Counted from the stretch's first letter, positions 38,393 to 54,877 are shown. The stretch is 64,000 bases of DNA from Hydractinia symbiolongicarpus (GCF_029227915.1 NC_079883.1:10974001-11038000); one strand, 5' to 3'. Made by a program: numbers and translations. Notes: generated by a model from the sequence alone, not told the origin.

Positions 38393-38773
38393 TTACTTCT
38401 TCTGTCCTTTGTCGTTCTTCTTTGGGAGTAAGACAGCTTGAATGTTTGGCAAAACACCACCAGCTGCAATGGTTACACCGCTCAAAAGTTTGTTTAATTC
38501 TTCATCATTACGAACAGCCAATTGTAAATGTCTTGGAATAATCCTAGCTTTTTTGTTGTCTCTTGCTGCGTTACCAGCCAACTCCAATATCTCAGCAGAT
38601 AAATATTCCAAGACGGCTGCTAAGTAAACTGGTGCTCCAGATCCAATTCGGTTAGCATAGTGCCCTCTACGAAGGAATCTATGCACTCTACCGACTGGAA
38701 ATTGAAGTCCAGCTCTTGAGGATCTTGTCTTGGCTTTAGCCTTAGCTTTTCCACCTTTTCCACGTCCAGACAT
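38393..38773 (-). CDS. H2A: Histone H2A (repeat 8)
   Basis: Protein identical to 674-1054. Stem-loop at 38355-38370. Confidence 0.98.
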   Translation of the reverse strand: MSGRGKGGKAKAKAKTRSSRAGLQFPVGRVHRFLRRGHYANRIGSGAPVYLAAVLEYLSAEILELAGNAARDNKKARIIPRHLQLAVRNDEELNKLLSGVTIAAGGVLPNIQAVLLPKKNDKGQKK

Positions 38774-39057
38774 AACTGCGATTTGATTTGTAAGTTAATA
38801 CAAAAACGTACGAATATTTAACGTAAGTGTTAACGAAATAAACTTTACTCGTTTTTTCATCATAAAAATAGGATCGAAATCATGTTTTTTTAACCAATCA
38901 TAATTAAGTATTAAACAAAAGATTTTTTTTTTAACCAATTAAATTGCGTATCGGCGTTTTCGGATCGAATTCGATCCGATTTTTTTACTTATAAACAAAA
39001 AGTTTTGACTTGCAGTTTAATGCTTATTTACAAGTTAAGTAGCAAAAATTTTTAACC

Positions 39058-39462
39058 ATGTCTGACGCAGCAGCTAAAGGAGGAAAACAGGCACCTAAAG
39101 TAGCCAAGAAAGGTGAAAAAAGAGCCGGCAAAAAAGGAGGAAAGATTGGTGGAACTGGTGAAAAGAAACGCAAGAGAAAGAGAAAGGAAAGTTATGCTAT
39201 TTACATCTACAATGTTTTGAAACAAGTTCACCCAGATGTCGGAGTTTCAAGCAAAGCTATGAGCATCATGAACTCATTTGTCAACGACATCTTTGAGCGC
39301 ATTGCTTCCGAAGCTTCGCGTTTGGCTCTTCAAAACAAAAAGTCGACCATCTCTTCTCGTGAAATTCAAACCGCAGTACGTCTTCTCTTGCCTGGAGAAC
39401 TTGCAAAACACGCAGTCAGTGAAGGAACAAAAGCCGTCACAAAATACACAAGCAGCAAGTAA
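39058..39462 (+). CDS. H2B: Histone H2B (repeat 8)
   Basis: Protein identical to 1339-1743. Stem-loop at 39486-39501. Confidence 0.98.
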   Translation: MSDAAAKGGKQAPKVAKKGEKRAGKKGGKIGGTGEKKRKRKRKESYAIYIYNVLKQVHPDVGVSSKAMSIMNSFVNDIFERIASEASRLALQNKKSTISSREIQTAVRLLLPGELAKHAVSEGTKAVTKYTSSK

Positions 39463-39922
39463 ACCAACGTCTACCAAACACAAACGGTCTTTTTTAAGAC
39501 CACACATCTTTAAAAAAACATTTACTTGGCGTCACTACAAGTTAACCGAAGTTAATAAAACTTCTAAATAATGTGCTTAAGAACACTAGCCTACATTTAA
39601 AATACTTCCCCATGTGTGTGTGGATTAGCTTCACTTTTCATACGTATTATTAGCTGTACTTGCAGAAAAGACAAGTACATTGATCCATGTTATTGCTTAC
39701 ATTTAACTTAACCCAGCTTTTCACGGAAACACTCCCAGGCAAATTAACCCTACAAAGTATTTCTAAATTTTTTTTGTGTCATATATGACATAGTATCGTA
39801 TAGCAATAAATGTAACTGTGACAAGACTTTACACATTGTGTAATTTGGAAGCGTGCACAAAGTAATGTTTTAAAAGATTTGTGGCTATAAAAATAGCCGT
39901 TTTTGTTGAGCAATGACAACGC

Positions 39923-40279
<357 letters not shown>

Positions 40280-40757
40280 TTAACAGAATTCAGACAGCTT
40301 TAAAAAGAGGCCATAAAATTACCTACTGCTCGTGGAAACACCCTAATTAACCAATAGAGTTGCGTCATTACAAAATGTTCCGAACATTTTGTACATTTTT
40401 TTAAGTAAAACTGTAGTTTTTTTAAAAATTCGTGGTCTTAATGTTTCAGTAAGGCAATAAATTTGGCATCGTTGGAATTCGCCAAACCTTCTGCTACTTA
40501 CTAAAAAAAAAAAAAGTCAAAAGCTTTTGTGTATCAGAAGATACAGCCGTTTTCCCGTAGCCAAAAAACACAGATTTTATAAAAATGTTAAAGTAATGAG
40601 CGTAATGTCATTATGCAGCCAATCAGAAATTACTTTCTTAGCACCAATCAAATGGTTTGTTTTGAACCTTAGCTGTCAATCAATATGAGAAATAAAACTT
40701 TGGCGCGATAGTGCATTTTAGACCGTCTTGTGTATCCGTACTACATCGACTTCTTAA

Positions 40758-41171
<414 letters not shown>

Positions 41172-41564
41172 GCATCTTACCAAACAAAAAACGGCTATTT
41201 TTATAGCCACACATCCATAAAAAATATTACGGCTAGCTTTTTATATCAAACTTTGTCCTGCTTTCTGTTTAAATTTTATGCGTACGTATTATTAGCTGTA
41301 CTTGCAGAAAAGACAAGTACATTGATCCATGTTATTGCTTACATTTAACTTAACCCAGCTTTTCACGGAAACACTCCCAGGCAAATTAACCCTACAAAGT
41401 ATTTCTAAATTTTTTTTGTGTCATATATGACATAGTATCGTATAGCAATAAATGTAACTGTGACAAGACTTTACACATTGTGTAATTTGGAAGCGTGCAC
41501 AAAGTAATGTTTTAAAAGATTTGTGGCTATAAAAATAGCCGTTTTTGTTGAGCAATGACAACGC
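41172..41564. other. Fused spacer: H3 3' region joined to H4 3' region
   Basis: H3/H1 spacer sequence up to 41281 is followed by one extra G (41282) and then the H2B/H4 spacer from unit position 1922. The inverted repeat that normally lies at 1936-1960 is at 41297-41321. The H4 stem-loop is at 41525-41540. The result is an H3 gene convergent on H4, an order found nowhere else in the window. Confidence 0.93.
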
Positions 41565-41921
<357 letters not shown>

Positions 41922-42398
41922 TTAACAGAATTCAGACAGCTTTAAAAAGAGGCCATAAAATTACCTACTGCTCGTGGAAACACCCTAATTAACCAATAGA
42001 GTTGCGTCATTACAAAATGTTCCGAACATTTTGTACATTTTTTTAAGTAAAACTGTAGTTTTTTTAAAAATTCGTGGTCTTAATGTTTCAGTAAGGCAAT
42101 AAATTTGGCATCGTTGGAATTCGCCAAACCTTCTGCTACTTACTAAAAAAAAAAAAGTCAAAAGCTTTTGTGTATCAGAAGATACAGCCGTTTTCCCGTA
42201 GCCAAAAAACACAGATTTTATAAAAATGTTAAAGTAATGAGCGTAATGTCATTATGCAGCCAATCAGAAATTACTTTCTTAGCACCAATCAAATGGTTTG
42301 TTTTGAACCTTAGCTGTCAATCAATATGAGAAATAAAACTTTGGCGCGATAGTGCATTTTAGACCGTCTTGTGTATCCGTACTACATCGACTTCTTAA

Positions 42399-42812
<414 letters not shown>

Positions 42813-43173
42813 GCATCTTACCAAACAAAAAACGGCTATTTTTATAGCCACACATCCATAAAAAATATTACGGCTAGCTTTTTATATCAAACTTTGTCCT
42901 GCTTTCTGTTTAAATTTTATGCTACATAAAAATTTTATGCTACATAAAGTTTGACAATGTTAAAAATATGAAGGGCAAGAAAAGTAAAAGCAAGAAAATA
43001 AGAAATTTAAAAACGAAAATACTTAAACTTAGGGAATCTAATCTTAAATTTACTCTTTTTTAACTGTTTAAGTGACTTAAACAAGTTTAACTTTGTACCA
43101 AGATAATGTTTTTTTGTAAATGTGTGGCTATAAAAATAGCCGTTTGTTAATGTAATAGCCAGATACACACAAA

Positions 43174-43725
43174 TTATTTTTTTGCGGTCTTCTTTGCTGC
43201 CTTTTTGGGAGTCTTTTTGACCTTCTTTGCTGCAGGTTTTTTAGCAACAGGCTTCTTTGTGGGTTTCTTAGCTGCTGGTTTCTTAGCCGAGGCTTTCTTT
43301 GTGGCAGGCTTCTTTGCTGCTTTCTTTGGCGTGCTCTTCTTTGCTGGCTTCTTTTTTGGTGTACTTTTCTTTGCAGTAGGCTTCTTTGCCGTTGGCTTTT
43401 TTGCTGCGGCCTTTTTCTTAGGTTTTTCTTTTTTTACCTGACCTAGCTTGAATGATCCAGAAGCACCAGTGCCTTTAGTTTGAATCAAATCGCCTGATGT
43501 TACTCCTCGTTTAAGAGCCATTTTCAGATGATGATCTGAGTTTTCAGCAACTTTGTAATTTGCATGAATATATTTTGTAATAGCTTGGCGAGATGAACCA
43601 CCGCGTTCCTTTAGGGTAGCGATAGCAGCCTTGATCATGTCCACATATTTAGGGTGATCAGCTGTCTTCTTTGCAGCAGGTTTCTTCTTGGGTGCGATTT
43701 TCTTTGGAGAAGCTGCTTCACTCAT
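43174..43725 (-). CDS. H1: Linker histone H1 (repeat 9)
   Basis: Protein identical to 3814-4365. Stem-loop at 43126-43141. It is the only H1 for the two H4-H3 pairs around it. Confidence 0.98.
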   Translation of the reverse strand: MSEAASPKKIAPKKKPAAKKTADHPKYVDMIKAAIATLKERGGSSRQAITKYIHANYKVAENSDHHLKMALKRGVTSGDLIQTKGTGASGSFKLGQVKKEKPKKKAAAKKPTAKKPTAKKSTPKKKPAKKSTPKKAAKKPATKKASAKKPAAKKPTKKPVAKKPAAKKVKKTPKKAAKKTAKK

Positions 43726-44304
43726 TTTTAATGTTTTCTTACAACAATCCAACGATAAACGATGCTTGTTATCACAGTAGAAGTATACTAAACATTACCG
43801 TGTAAATGAGATATAATTTAAGACGGTGCGAAGTATGCGGACGTAAAAGTACCACTCCCGGGAATTGATTTGGCGCGAAAACAGAAATGTGTGTTTCTGT
43901 ACATCGTATAATGTCCGTTTTGGGTGCCGCGACTATGCGAAAGCATGTTAATTTTTATTTGTAGTACGACGCAATAGTCTGCAAGAGAAGCTGCTGGAGT
44001 TTGAGGTCTTCAGCATTACATCTAGTCTGTTAATTTGGGCTTCTTCCGCGCTCGTGTTAGGATTTTCATAAAGCGTTCTTTGGTTTGCGTTGCGTATGTC
44101 GGCCTACATCATCGACACGGCCTGTTTCCGGCTATTAGGAGCAATTCATATATTGGGCACTGCGTTTCGACTTTTTTATTAGACCACAGTAAAAAAATTC
44201 ACTCACAGAAGTCCCTTTCTTTCATGGCTACAAACACGAAGAATTCTGTCGTAAGTAAAACGAATGCGCAAGCCAAAATGACGATGGGGCGAAGTCATAA
44301 GCAT

Positions 44305-44377
44305 GGCCCTGTGGCCCAATGGATAAGGCATCTGACTACGAATCAGGGGATTCCAGGTTCGACTCCTGGCAGGGTCG
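44305..44377 (+). tRNA. tRNA-Arg-ACG: tRNA-Arg, anticodon ACG (repeat 9)
   Basis: Same sequence as 4945-5017. Anticodon at 44338-44340. Confidence 0.96.
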
Positions 44378-44699
44378 CACTGTCGCATTTCGGCTGCATG
44401 GTCTACTGTGTAACGCGCGCGCACGTTCTGGCGTAATGCGTTGATAAACGGAATGTACGCAGACATATTGGAAAGTAATATCACGCACTTAGTATCGTCG
44501 CCTTTGTTAGCATTCATGTAAGTTACCATCCACTCGCTACAGTCGCTCTCCATCCTACGGCTAAATCAACAGCCGTGATTTTTACTATGTCGCCGTCCAT
44601 CCGTACGCGGTGACAGTTGTAAGCTTTACAGTAACGTGACATGCTCCACAAGCAGTTACGGTGTGTGGACGATGCCTATCATGGCAACGCTTGTTCTTT

Positions 44700-44884
44700 A
44701 TCGCTTCTCGGCCTAATGGCTAAGATCAAGTGTAGTATCTGTTCTTATCAGTTTAATATCTGGTAGGCCATTCTCTGAATGGTCAGTATATTAATCTGAT
44801 TTTTGGCCTTGGGTCATGGAGGTGGATTCATTCACGCCGTGACCACGGGTTGCCTTGGTGTTGCACTATTACCGATGGCGGCCC
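44700..44884 (+). ncRNA. U2: U2 snRNA (repeat 9)
   Basis: Same as 5340-5524. PSE at 44646-44659. Confidence 0.95.
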
Positions 44885-45076
44885 ACATAAGCAATAAAAG
44901 AATAATAGCAGTCCTCTTTCCGACGGCACTCTGCATAGTCTACGGCGGGAACAAAACGCGTACACTGGGGGAGAATACAGCCTATGCCCCGCGACACGGC
45001 AGTTTATAACACACTCAAGCCACAAGCATTAACAAACTTTGAAGGGTACCCTCATGCTACGGTGCAGTTCCAACTC

Positions 45077-45242
45077 ATACTTACCTGACGGGGAAGTAAA
45101 GACTGATCAATGAGGGTTTTCTTCCAGAGTGAGGCTCTTGCATTGCACTACGCTTGGGCTGACATCTGCGATTACTGCAAACGTCAGTAACTCGACCGTA
45201 CAATTTCTGGTAGTGGGGGCCTGCGTCCGCGCTCGCCCCCTC
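45077..45242 (+). ncRNA. U1: U1 snRNA, C88A variant (repeat 9)
   Basis: As 5717-5882 but with A at 45164 (nt 88) where all other copies have C. The site lies just before stem-loop III, in the strand expected to pair with the region after the 5' splice-site sequence (helix H). The 5' end, Sm site and PSE (45020-45033) are unchanged. Confidence 0.93.
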
Positions 45243-45568
45243 CTTAAGTCAAAATGAATGAGCTTAGAAAAGTTGCGCGGCCAAATGTCGGTGGTGACTT
45301 AAACGCTAAGGTAAAACCTCGCTTGGCTGTTACGAAACGTGATTGCGATATAAGTCCTCGGAAGGCGGCGGAATTTTATTTTATTTGCCATTCCGTCAGG
45401 GTTATTGGATGATCGGCAATAGATCGAGTTTGTATGCATTTGAAAGCTCTTTTTTCTCGTACTATCACCTGAAAATGTCGTAGGAAAATGTCATAGGAAA
45501 CACTTTCAACAACCGCCACGTTCCTTAATTGTTATAACAAGAAATATATCACAGCAAATGAAAATGAA

Positions 45569-45688
45569 AAGCCTACGACACCGGGAGTTCCCAGGCGGTC
45601 CCCCATCCAAGTACTATCCCGGCCCGACGATGCTTAACTTCCGTGATCAGACGAGAACGGGTGTGTTCATCGTGGTATGGCCGTAGAC
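45569..45688 (-). rRNA. 5S rRNA: 5S ribosomal RNA (repeat 10)
   Basis: Same sequence as 357-476. Confidence 0.97.
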
Positions 45689-45885
45689 ATTAGTAGGTGC
45701 AAATACGTGCAATTTATTTTGACGTTGTGATCAAATTTTTTTATTTAATTTCTTTGAGTTACTTAGGACAAGGCGTATGCATGGATTATCTATTAGACTT
45801 TAAGGTTATAGTTTTGTGAAAAAAACAATGTTTTTTTAAAGATGTGTGGCTATAAAAATAGCCGTTGTTTTCTGAGTGTAGCGGT

Positions 45886-46266
45886 TTACTTCTTCTGTCC
45901 TTTGTCGTTCTTCTTTGGGAGTAAGACAGCTTGAATGTTTGGCAAAACACCACCAGCTGCAATGGTTACACCGCTCAAAAGTTTGTTTAATTCTTCATCA
46001 TTACGAACAGCCAATTGTAAATGTCTTGGAATAATCCTAGCTTTTTTGTTGTCTCTTGCTGCGTTACCAGCCAACTCCAATATCTCAGCAGATAAATATT
46101 CCAAGACGGCTGCTAAGTAAACTGGTGCTCCAGATCCAATTCGGTTAGCATAGTGCCCTCTACGAAGGAATCTATGCACTCTACCGACTGGAAATTGAAG
46201 TCCAGCTCTTGAGGATCTTGTCTTGGCTTTAGCCTTAGCTTTTCCACCTTTTCCACGTCCAGACAT
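45886..46266 (-). CDS. H2A: Histone H2A (repeat 10)
   Basis: Protein identical to 674-1054. Stem-loop at 45848-45863. Confidence 0.98.
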   Translation of the reverse strand: MSGRGKGGKAKAKAKTRSSRAGLQFPVGRVHRFLRRGHYANRIGSGAPVYLAAVLEYLSAEILELAGNAARDNKKARIIPRHLQLAVRNDEELNKLLSGVTIAAGGVLPNIQAVLLPKKNDKGQKK

Positions 46267-46550
46267 AACTGCGATTTGATTTGTAAGTTAATACAAAAAC
46301 GTACGAATATTTAACGTAAGTGTTAACGAAATAAACTTTACTCGTTTTTTCATCATAAAAATAGGATCGAAATCATGTTTTTTTAACCAATCATAATTAA
46401 GTATTAAACAAAAGATTTTTTTTTTAACCAATTAAATTGCGTATCGGCGTTTTCGGATCGAATTCGATCCGATTTTTTTACTTATAAACAAAAAGTTTTG
46501 ACTTGCAGTTTAATGCTTATTTACAAGTTAAGTAGCAAAAATTTTTAACC

Positions 46551-46955
46551 ATGTCTGACGCAGCAGCTAAAGGAGGAAAACAGGCACCTAAAGTAGCCAA
46601 GAAAGGTGAAAAAAGAGCCGGCAAAAAAGGAGGAAAGATTGGTGGAACTGGTGAAAAGAAACGCAAGAGAAAGAGAAAGGAAAGTTATGCTATTTACATC
46701 TACAATGTTTTGAAACAAGTTCACCCAGATGTCGGAGTTTCAAGCAAAGCTATGAGCATCATGAACTCATTTGTCAACGACATCTTTGAGCGCATTGCTT
46801 CCGAAGCTTCGCGTTTGGCTCTTCAAAACAAAAAGTCGACCATCTCTTCTCGTGAAATTCAAACCGCAGTACGTCTTCTCTTGCCTGGAGAACTTGCAAA
46901 ACACGCAGTCAGTGAAGGAACAAAAGCCGTCACAAAATACACAAGCAGCAAGTAA
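46551..46955 (+). CDS. H2B: Histone H2B (repeat 10)
   Basis: Protein identical to 1339-1743. Stem-loop at 46979-46994. Confidence 0.98.
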   Translation: MSDAAAKGGKQAPKVAKKGEKRAGKKGGKIGGTGEKKRKRKRKESYAIYIYNVLKQVHPDVGVSSKAMSIMNSFVNDIFERIASEASRLALQNKKSTISSREIQTAVRLLLPGELAKHAVSEGTKAVTKYTSSK

Positions 46956-47415
46956 ACCAACGTCTACCAAACACAAACGGTCTTTTTTAAGACCACACAT
47001 CTTTAAAAAAACATTTACTTGGCGTCACTACAAGTTAACCGAAGTTAATAAAACTTCTAAATAATGTGCTTAAGAACACTAGCCTACATTTAAAATACTT
47101 CCCCATGTGTGTGTGGATTAGCTTCACTTTTCATACGTATTATTAGCTGTACTTGCAGAAAAGACAAGTACATTGATCCATGTTATTGCTTACATTTAAC
47201 TTAACCCAGCTTTTCACGGAAACACTCCCAGGCAAATTAACCCTACAAAGTATTTCTAAATTTTTTTTGTGTCATATATGACATAGTATCGTATAGCAAT
47301 AAATGTAACTGTGACAAGACTTTACACATTGTGTAATTTGGAAGCGTGCACAAAGTAATGTTTTAAAAGATTTGTGGCTATAAAAATAGCCGTTTTTGTT
47401 GAGCAATGACAACGC

Positions 47416-47772
<357 letters not shown>

Positions 47773-48250
47773 TTAACAGAATTCAGACAGCTTTAAAAAG
47801 AGGCCATAAAATTACCTACTGCTCGTGGAAACACCCTAATTAACCAATAGAGTTGCGTCATTACAAAATGTTCCGAACATTTTGTACATTTTTTTAAGTA
47901 AAACTGTAGTTTTTTTAAAAATTCGTGGTCTTAATGTTTCAGTAAGGCAATAAATTTGGCATCGTTGGAATTCGCCAAACCTTCTGCTACTTACTAAAAA
48001 AAAAAAAAGTCAAAAGCTTTTGTGTATCAGAAGATACAGCCGTTTTCCCGTAGCCAAAAAACACAGATTTTATAAAAATGTTAAAGTAATGAGCGTAATG
48101 TCATTATGCAGCCAATCAGAAATTACTTTCTTACCACCAATCAAATGGTTTGTTTTGAACCTTAGCTGTCAATCAATATGAGAAATAAAACTTTGGCGCG
48201 ATAGTGCATTTTAGACCGTCTTGTGTATCCGTACTACATCGACTTCTTAA

Positions 48251-48664
<414 letters not shown>

Positions 48665-49025
48665 GCATCTTACCAAACAAAAAACGGCTATTTTTATAGC
48701 CACACATCCATAAAAAATATTACGGCTAGCTTTTTATATCAAACTTTGTCCTGCTTTCTGTTTAAATTTTATGCTACATAAAAATTTTATGCTACATAAA
48801 GTTTGACAATGTTAAAAATATGAAGGGCAAGAAAAGTAAAAGCAAGAAAATAAGAAATTTAAAAACGAAAATACTTAAACTTAGGGAATCTAATCTTAAA
48901 TTTACTCTTTTTTAACTGTTTAAGTGACTTAAACAAGTTTAACTTTGTACCAAGATAATGTTTTTTTGTAAATGTGTGGCTATAAAAATAGCCGTTTGTT
49001 AATGTAATAGCCAGATACACACAAA

Positions 49026-49577
49026 TTATTTTTTTGCGGTCTTCTTTGCTGCCTTTTTGGGAGTCTTTTTGACCTTCTTTGCTGCAGGTTTTTTAGCAAC
49101 AGGCTTCTTTGTGGGTTTCTTAGCTGCTGGTTTCTTAGCCGAGGCTTTCTTTGTGGCAGGCTTCTTTGCTGCTTTCTTTGGCGTGCTCTTCTTTGCTGGC
49201 TTCTTTTTTGGTGTACTTTTCTTTGCAGTAGGCTTCTTTGCCGTTGGCTTTTTTGCTGCGGCCTTTTTCTTAGGTTTTTCTTTTTTTACCTGACCTAGCT
49301 TGAATGATCCAGAAGCACCAGTGCCTTTAGTTTGAATCAAATCGCCTGATGTTACTCCTCGTTTAAGAGCCATTTTCAGATGATGATCTGAGTTTTCAGC
49401 AACTTTGTAATTTGCATGAATATATTTTGTAATAGCTTGGCGAGATGAACCACCGCGTTCCTTTAGGGTAGCGATAGCAGCCTTGATCATGTCCACATAT
49501 TTAGGGTGATCAGCTGTCTTCTTTGCAGCAGGTTTCTTCTTGGGTGCGATTTTCTTTGGAGAAGCTGCTTCACTCAT
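49026..49577 (-). CDS. H1: Linker histone H1 (repeat 10)
   Basis: Protein identical to 3814-4365. Stem-loop at 48978-48993. Confidence 0.98.
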   Translation of the reverse strand: MSEAASPKKIAPKKKPAAKKTADHPKYVDMIKAAIATLKERGGSSRQAITKYIHANYKVAENSDHHLKMALKRGVTSGDLIQTKGTGASGSFKLGQVKKEKPKKKAAAKKPTAKKPTAKKSTPKKKPAKKSTPKKAAKKPATKKASAKKPAAKKPTKKPVAKKPAAKKVKKTPKKAAKKTAKK

Positions 49578-50156
49578 TTTTAATGTTTTCTTACAACAAT
49601 CCAACGATAAACGATGCTTGTTATCACAGTAGAAGTATACTAAACATTACCGTGTAAATGAGATATAATTTAAGACGGTGCGAAGTATGCGGACGTAAAA
49701 GTACCACTCCCGGGAATTGATTTGGCGCGAAAACAGAAATGTGTGTTTCTGTACATCGTATAATGTCCGTTTTGGGTGCCGCGACTATGCGAAAGCATGT
49801 TAATTTTTATTTGTAGTACGACGCAATAGTCTGCAAGAGAAGCTGCTGGAGTTTGAGGTCTTCAGCATTACATCTAGTCTGTTAATTTGGGCTTCTTCCG
49901 CGCTCGTGTTAGGATTTTCATAAAGCGTTCTTTGGTTTGCGTTGCGTATGTCGGCCTACATCATCGACACGGCCTGTTTCCGGCTATTAGGAGCAATTCA
50001 TATATTGGGCACTGCGTTTCGACTTTTTTATTAGACCACAGTAAAAAAATTCACTCACAGAAGTCCCTTTCTTTCATGGCTACAAACACGAAGAATTCTG
50101 TCGTAAGTAAAACGAATGCGCAAGCCAAAATGACGATGGGGCGAAGTCATAAGCAT

Positions 50157-50229
50157 GGCCCTGTGGCCCAATGGATAAGGCATCTGACTACGAATCAGGG
50201 GATTCCAGGTTCGACTCCTGGCAGGGTCG
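50157..50229 (+). tRNA. tRNA-Arg-ACG: tRNA-Arg, anticodon ACG (repeat 10)
   Basis: Same sequence as 4945-5017. Anticodon at 50190-50192. Confidence 0.96.
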
Positions 50230-50551
50230 CACTGTCGCATTTCGGCTGCATGGTCTACTGTGTAACGCGCGCGCACGTTCTGGCGTAATGCGTTGATAAA
50301 CGGAATGTACGCAGACATATTGGAAAGTAATATCACGCACTTAGTATCGTCGCCTTTGTTAGCATTCATGTAAGTTACCATCCACTCGCTACAGTCGCTC
50401 TCCATCCTACGGCTAAATCAACAGCCGTGATTTTTACTATGTCGCCGTCCATCCGTACGCGGTGACAGTTGTAAGCTTTACAGTAACGTGACATGCTCCA
50501 CAAGCAGTTACGGTGTGTGGACGATGCCTATCATGGCAACGCTTGTTCTTT

Positions 50552-50736
50552 ATCGCTTCTCGGCCTAATGGCTAAGATCAAGTGTAGTATCTGTTCTTAT
50601 CAGTTTAATATCTGGTAGGCCATTCTCTGAATGGTCAGTATATTAATCTGATTTTTGGCCTTGGGTCATGGAGGTGGATTCATTCACGCCGTGACCACGG
50701 GTTGCCTTGGTGTTGCACTATTACCGATGGCGGCCC
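50552..50736 (+). ncRNA. U2: U2 snRNA (repeat 10)
   Basis: Same as 5340-5524. PSE at 50498-50511. Confidence 0.95.
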
Positions 50737-50928
50737 ACATAAGCAATAAAAGAATAATAGCAGTCCTCTTTCCGACGGCACTCTGCATAGTCTACGGCGG
50801 GAACAAAACGCGTACACTGGGGGAGAATACAGCCTATGCCCCGCGACACGGCAGTTTATAACACACTCAAGCCACAAGCATTAACAAACTTTGAAGGGTA
50901 CCCTCATGCTACGGTGCAGTTCCAACTC

Positions 50929-51094
50929 ATACTTACCTGACGGGGAAGTAAAGACTGATCAATGAGGGTTTTCTTCCAGAGTGAGGCTCTTGCATTGCAC
51001 TACGCTTGGGCTGACCTCTGCGATTACTGCAAACGTCAGTAACTCGACCGTACAATTTCTGGTAGTGGGGGCCTGCGTCCGCGCTCGCCCCCTC
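50929..51094 (+). ncRNA. U1: U1 snRNA (repeat 10)
   Basis: Same as 5717-5882. PSE at 50872-50885. Confidence 0.95.
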
Positions 51095-51420
51095 CTTAAG
51101 TCAAAATGAATGAGCTTAGAAAAGTTGCGCGGCCAAATGTCGGTGGTGACTTAAACGCTAAGGTAAAACCTCGCTTGGCTGTTACGAAACGTGATTGCGA
51201 TATAAGTCCTCGGAAGGCGGCGGAATTTTATTTTATTTGCCATTCCGTCAGGGTTATTGGATGATCGGCAATAGATCGAGTTTGTATGCATTTGAAAGCT
51301 CTTTTTTCTCGTACTATCACCTGAAAATGTCGTAGGAAAATGTCATAGGAAACACTTTCAACAACCGCCACGTTCCTTAATTGTTATAACAAGAAATATA
51401 TCACAGCAAATGAAAATGAA

Positions 51421-51540
51421 AAGCCTACGACACCGGGAGTTCCCAGGCGGTCCCCCATCCAAGTACTATCCCGGCCCGACGATGCTTAACTTCCGTGATC
51501 AGACGAGAACGGGTGTGTTCATCGTGGTATGGCCGTAGAC
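51421..51540 (-). rRNA. 5S rRNA: 5S ribosomal RNA (repeat 11)
   Basis: Same sequence as 357-476. Confidence 0.97.
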
Positions 51541-51737
51541 ATTAGTAGGTGCAAATACGTGCAATTTATTTTGACGTTGTGATCAAATTTTTTTATTTAA
51601 TTTCTTTGAGTTACTTAGGACAAGGCGTATGCATGGATTATCTATTAGACTTTAAGGTTATAGTTTTGTGAAAAAAACAATGTTTTTTTAAAGATGTGTG
51701 GCTATAAAAATAGCCGTTGTTTTCTGAGTGTAGCGGT

Positions 51738-52118
51738 TTACTTCTTCTGTCCTTTGTCGTTCTTCTTTGGGAGTAAGACAGCTTGAATGTTTGGCAAAAC
51801 ACCACCAGCTGCAATGGTTACACCGCTCAAAAGTTTGTTTAATTCTTCATCATTACGAACAGCCAATTGTAAATGTCTTGGAATAATCCTAGCTTTTTTG
51901 TTGTCTCTTGCTGCGTTACCAGCCAACTCCAATATCTCAGCAGATAAATATTCCAAGACGGCTGCTAAGTAAACTGGTGCTCCAGATCCAATTCGGTTAG
52001 CATAGTGCCCTCTACGAAGGAATCTATGCACTCTACCGACTGGAAATTGAAGTCCAGCTCTTGAGGATCTTGTCTTGGCTTTAGCCTTAGCTTTTCCACC
52101 TTTTCCACGTCCAGACAT
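51738..52118 (-). CDS. H2A: Histone H2A (repeat 11)
   Basis: Protein identical to 674-1054. Stem-loop at 51700-51715. Confidence 0.98.
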   Translation of the reverse strand: MSGRGKGGKAKAKAKTRSSRAGLQFPVGRVHRFLRRGHYANRIGSGAPVYLAAVLEYLSAEILELAGNAARDNKKARIIPRHLQLAVRNDEELNKLLSGVTIAAGGVLPNIQAVLLPKKNDKGQKK

Positions 52119-52402
52119 AACTGCGATTTGATTTGTAAGTTAATACAAAAACGTACGAATATTTAACGTAAGTGTTAACGAAATAAACTTTACTCGTTTT
52201 TTCATCATAAAAATAGGATCGAAATCATGTTTTTTTAACCAATCATAATTAAGTATTAAACAAAAGATTTTTTTTTTAACCAATTAAATTGCGTATCGGC
52301 GTTTTCGGATCGAATTCGATCCGATTTTTTTACTTATAAACAAAAAGTTTTGACTTGCAGTTTAATGCTTATTTACAAGTTAAGTAGCAAAAATTTTTAA
52401 CC

Positions 52403-52807
52403 ATGTCTGACGCAGCAGCTAAAGGAGGAAAACAGGCACCTAAAGTAGCCAAGAAAGGTGAAAAAAGAGCCGGCAAAAAAGGAGGAAAGATTGGTGGAAC
52501 TGGTGAAAAGAAACGCAAGAGAAAGAGAAAGGAAAGTTATGCTATTTACATCTACAATGTTTTGAAACAAGTTCACCCAGATGTCGGAGTTTCAAGCAAA
52601 GCTATGAGCATCATGAACTCATTTGTCAACGACATCTTTGAGCGCATTGCTTCCGAAGCTTCGCGTTTGGCTCTTCAAAACAAAAAGTCGACCATCTCTT
52701 CTCGTGAAATTCAAACCGCAGTACGTCTTCTCTTGCCTGGAGAACTTGCAAAACACGCAGTCAGTGAAGGAACAAAAGCCGTCACAAAATACACAAGCAG
52801 CAAGTAA
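52403..52807 (+). CDS. H2B: Histone H2B (repeat 11)
   Basis: Protein identical to 1339-1743. Stem-loop at 52831-52846. Confidence 0.98.
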   Translation: MSDAAAKGGKQAPKVAKKGEKRAGKKGGKIGGTGEKKRKRKRKESYAIYIYNVLKQVHPDVGVSSKAMSIMNSFVNDIFERIASEASRLALQNKKSTISSREIQTAVRLLLPGELAKHAVSEGTKAVTKYTSSK

Positions 52808-53267
52808 ACCAACGTCTACCAAACACAAACGGTCTTTTTTAAGACCACACATCTTTAAAAAAACATTTACTTGGCGTCACTACAAGTTAACCGAAGTTAA
52901 TAAAACTTCTAAATAATGTGCTTAAGAACACTAGCCTACATTTAAAATACTTCCCCATGTGTGTGTGGATTAGCTTCACTTTTCATACGTATTATTAGCT
53001 GTACTTGCAGAAAAGACAAGTACATTGATCCATGTTATTGCTTACATTTAACTTAACCCAGCTTTTCACGGAAACACTCCCAGGCAAATTAACCCTACAA
53101 AGTATTTCTAAATTTTTTTTGTGTCATATATGACATAGTATCGTATAGCAATAAATGTAACTGTGACAAGACTTTACACATTGTGTAATTTGGAAGCGTG
53201 CACAAAGTAATGTTTTAAAAGATTTGTGGCTATAAAAATAGCCGTTTTTGTTGAGCAATGACAACGC

Positions 53268-53624
<357 letters not shown>

Positions 53625-54102
53625 TTAACAGAATTCAGACAGCTTTAAAAAGAGGCCATAAAATTACCTACTGCTCGTGGAAACACCCTAATTAACCAAT
53701 AGAGTTGCGTCATTACAAAATGTTCCGAACATTTTGTACATTTTTTTAAGTAAAACTGTAGTTTTTTTAAAAATTCGTGGTCTTAATGTTTCAGTAAGGC
53801 AATAAATTTGGCATCGTTGGAATTCGCCAAACCTTCTGCTACTTACTAAAAAAAAAAAAAGTCAAAAGCTTTTGTGTATCAGAAGATACAGCCGTTTTCC
53901 CGTAGCCAAAAAACACAGATTTTATAAAAATGTTAAAGTAATGAGCGTAATGTCATTATGCAGCCAATCAGAAATTACTTTCTTAGCACCAATCAAATGG
54001 TTTGTTTTGAACCTTAGCTGTCAATCAATATGAGAAATAAAACTTTGGCGCGATAGTGCATTTTAGACCGTCTTGTGTATCCGTACTACATCGACTTCTT
54101 AA

Positions 54103-54516
<414 letters not shown>

Positions 54517-54877
54517 GCATCTTACCAAACAAAAAACGGCTATTTTTATAGCCACACATCCATAAAAAATATTACGGCTAGCTTTTTATATCAAACTTTG
54601 TCCTGCTTTCTGTTTAAATTTTATGCTACATAAAAATTTTATGCTACATAAAGTTTGACAATGTTAAAAATATGAAGGGCAAGAAAAGTAAAAGCAAGAA
54701 AATAAGAAATTTAAAAACGAAAATACTTAAACTTAGGGAATCTAATCTTAAATTTACTCTTTTTTAACTGTTTAAGTGACTTAAACAAGTTTAACTTTGT
54801 ACCAAGATAATGTTTTTTTGTAAATGTGTGGCTATAAAAATAGCCGTTTGTTAATGTAATAGCCAGATACACACAAA

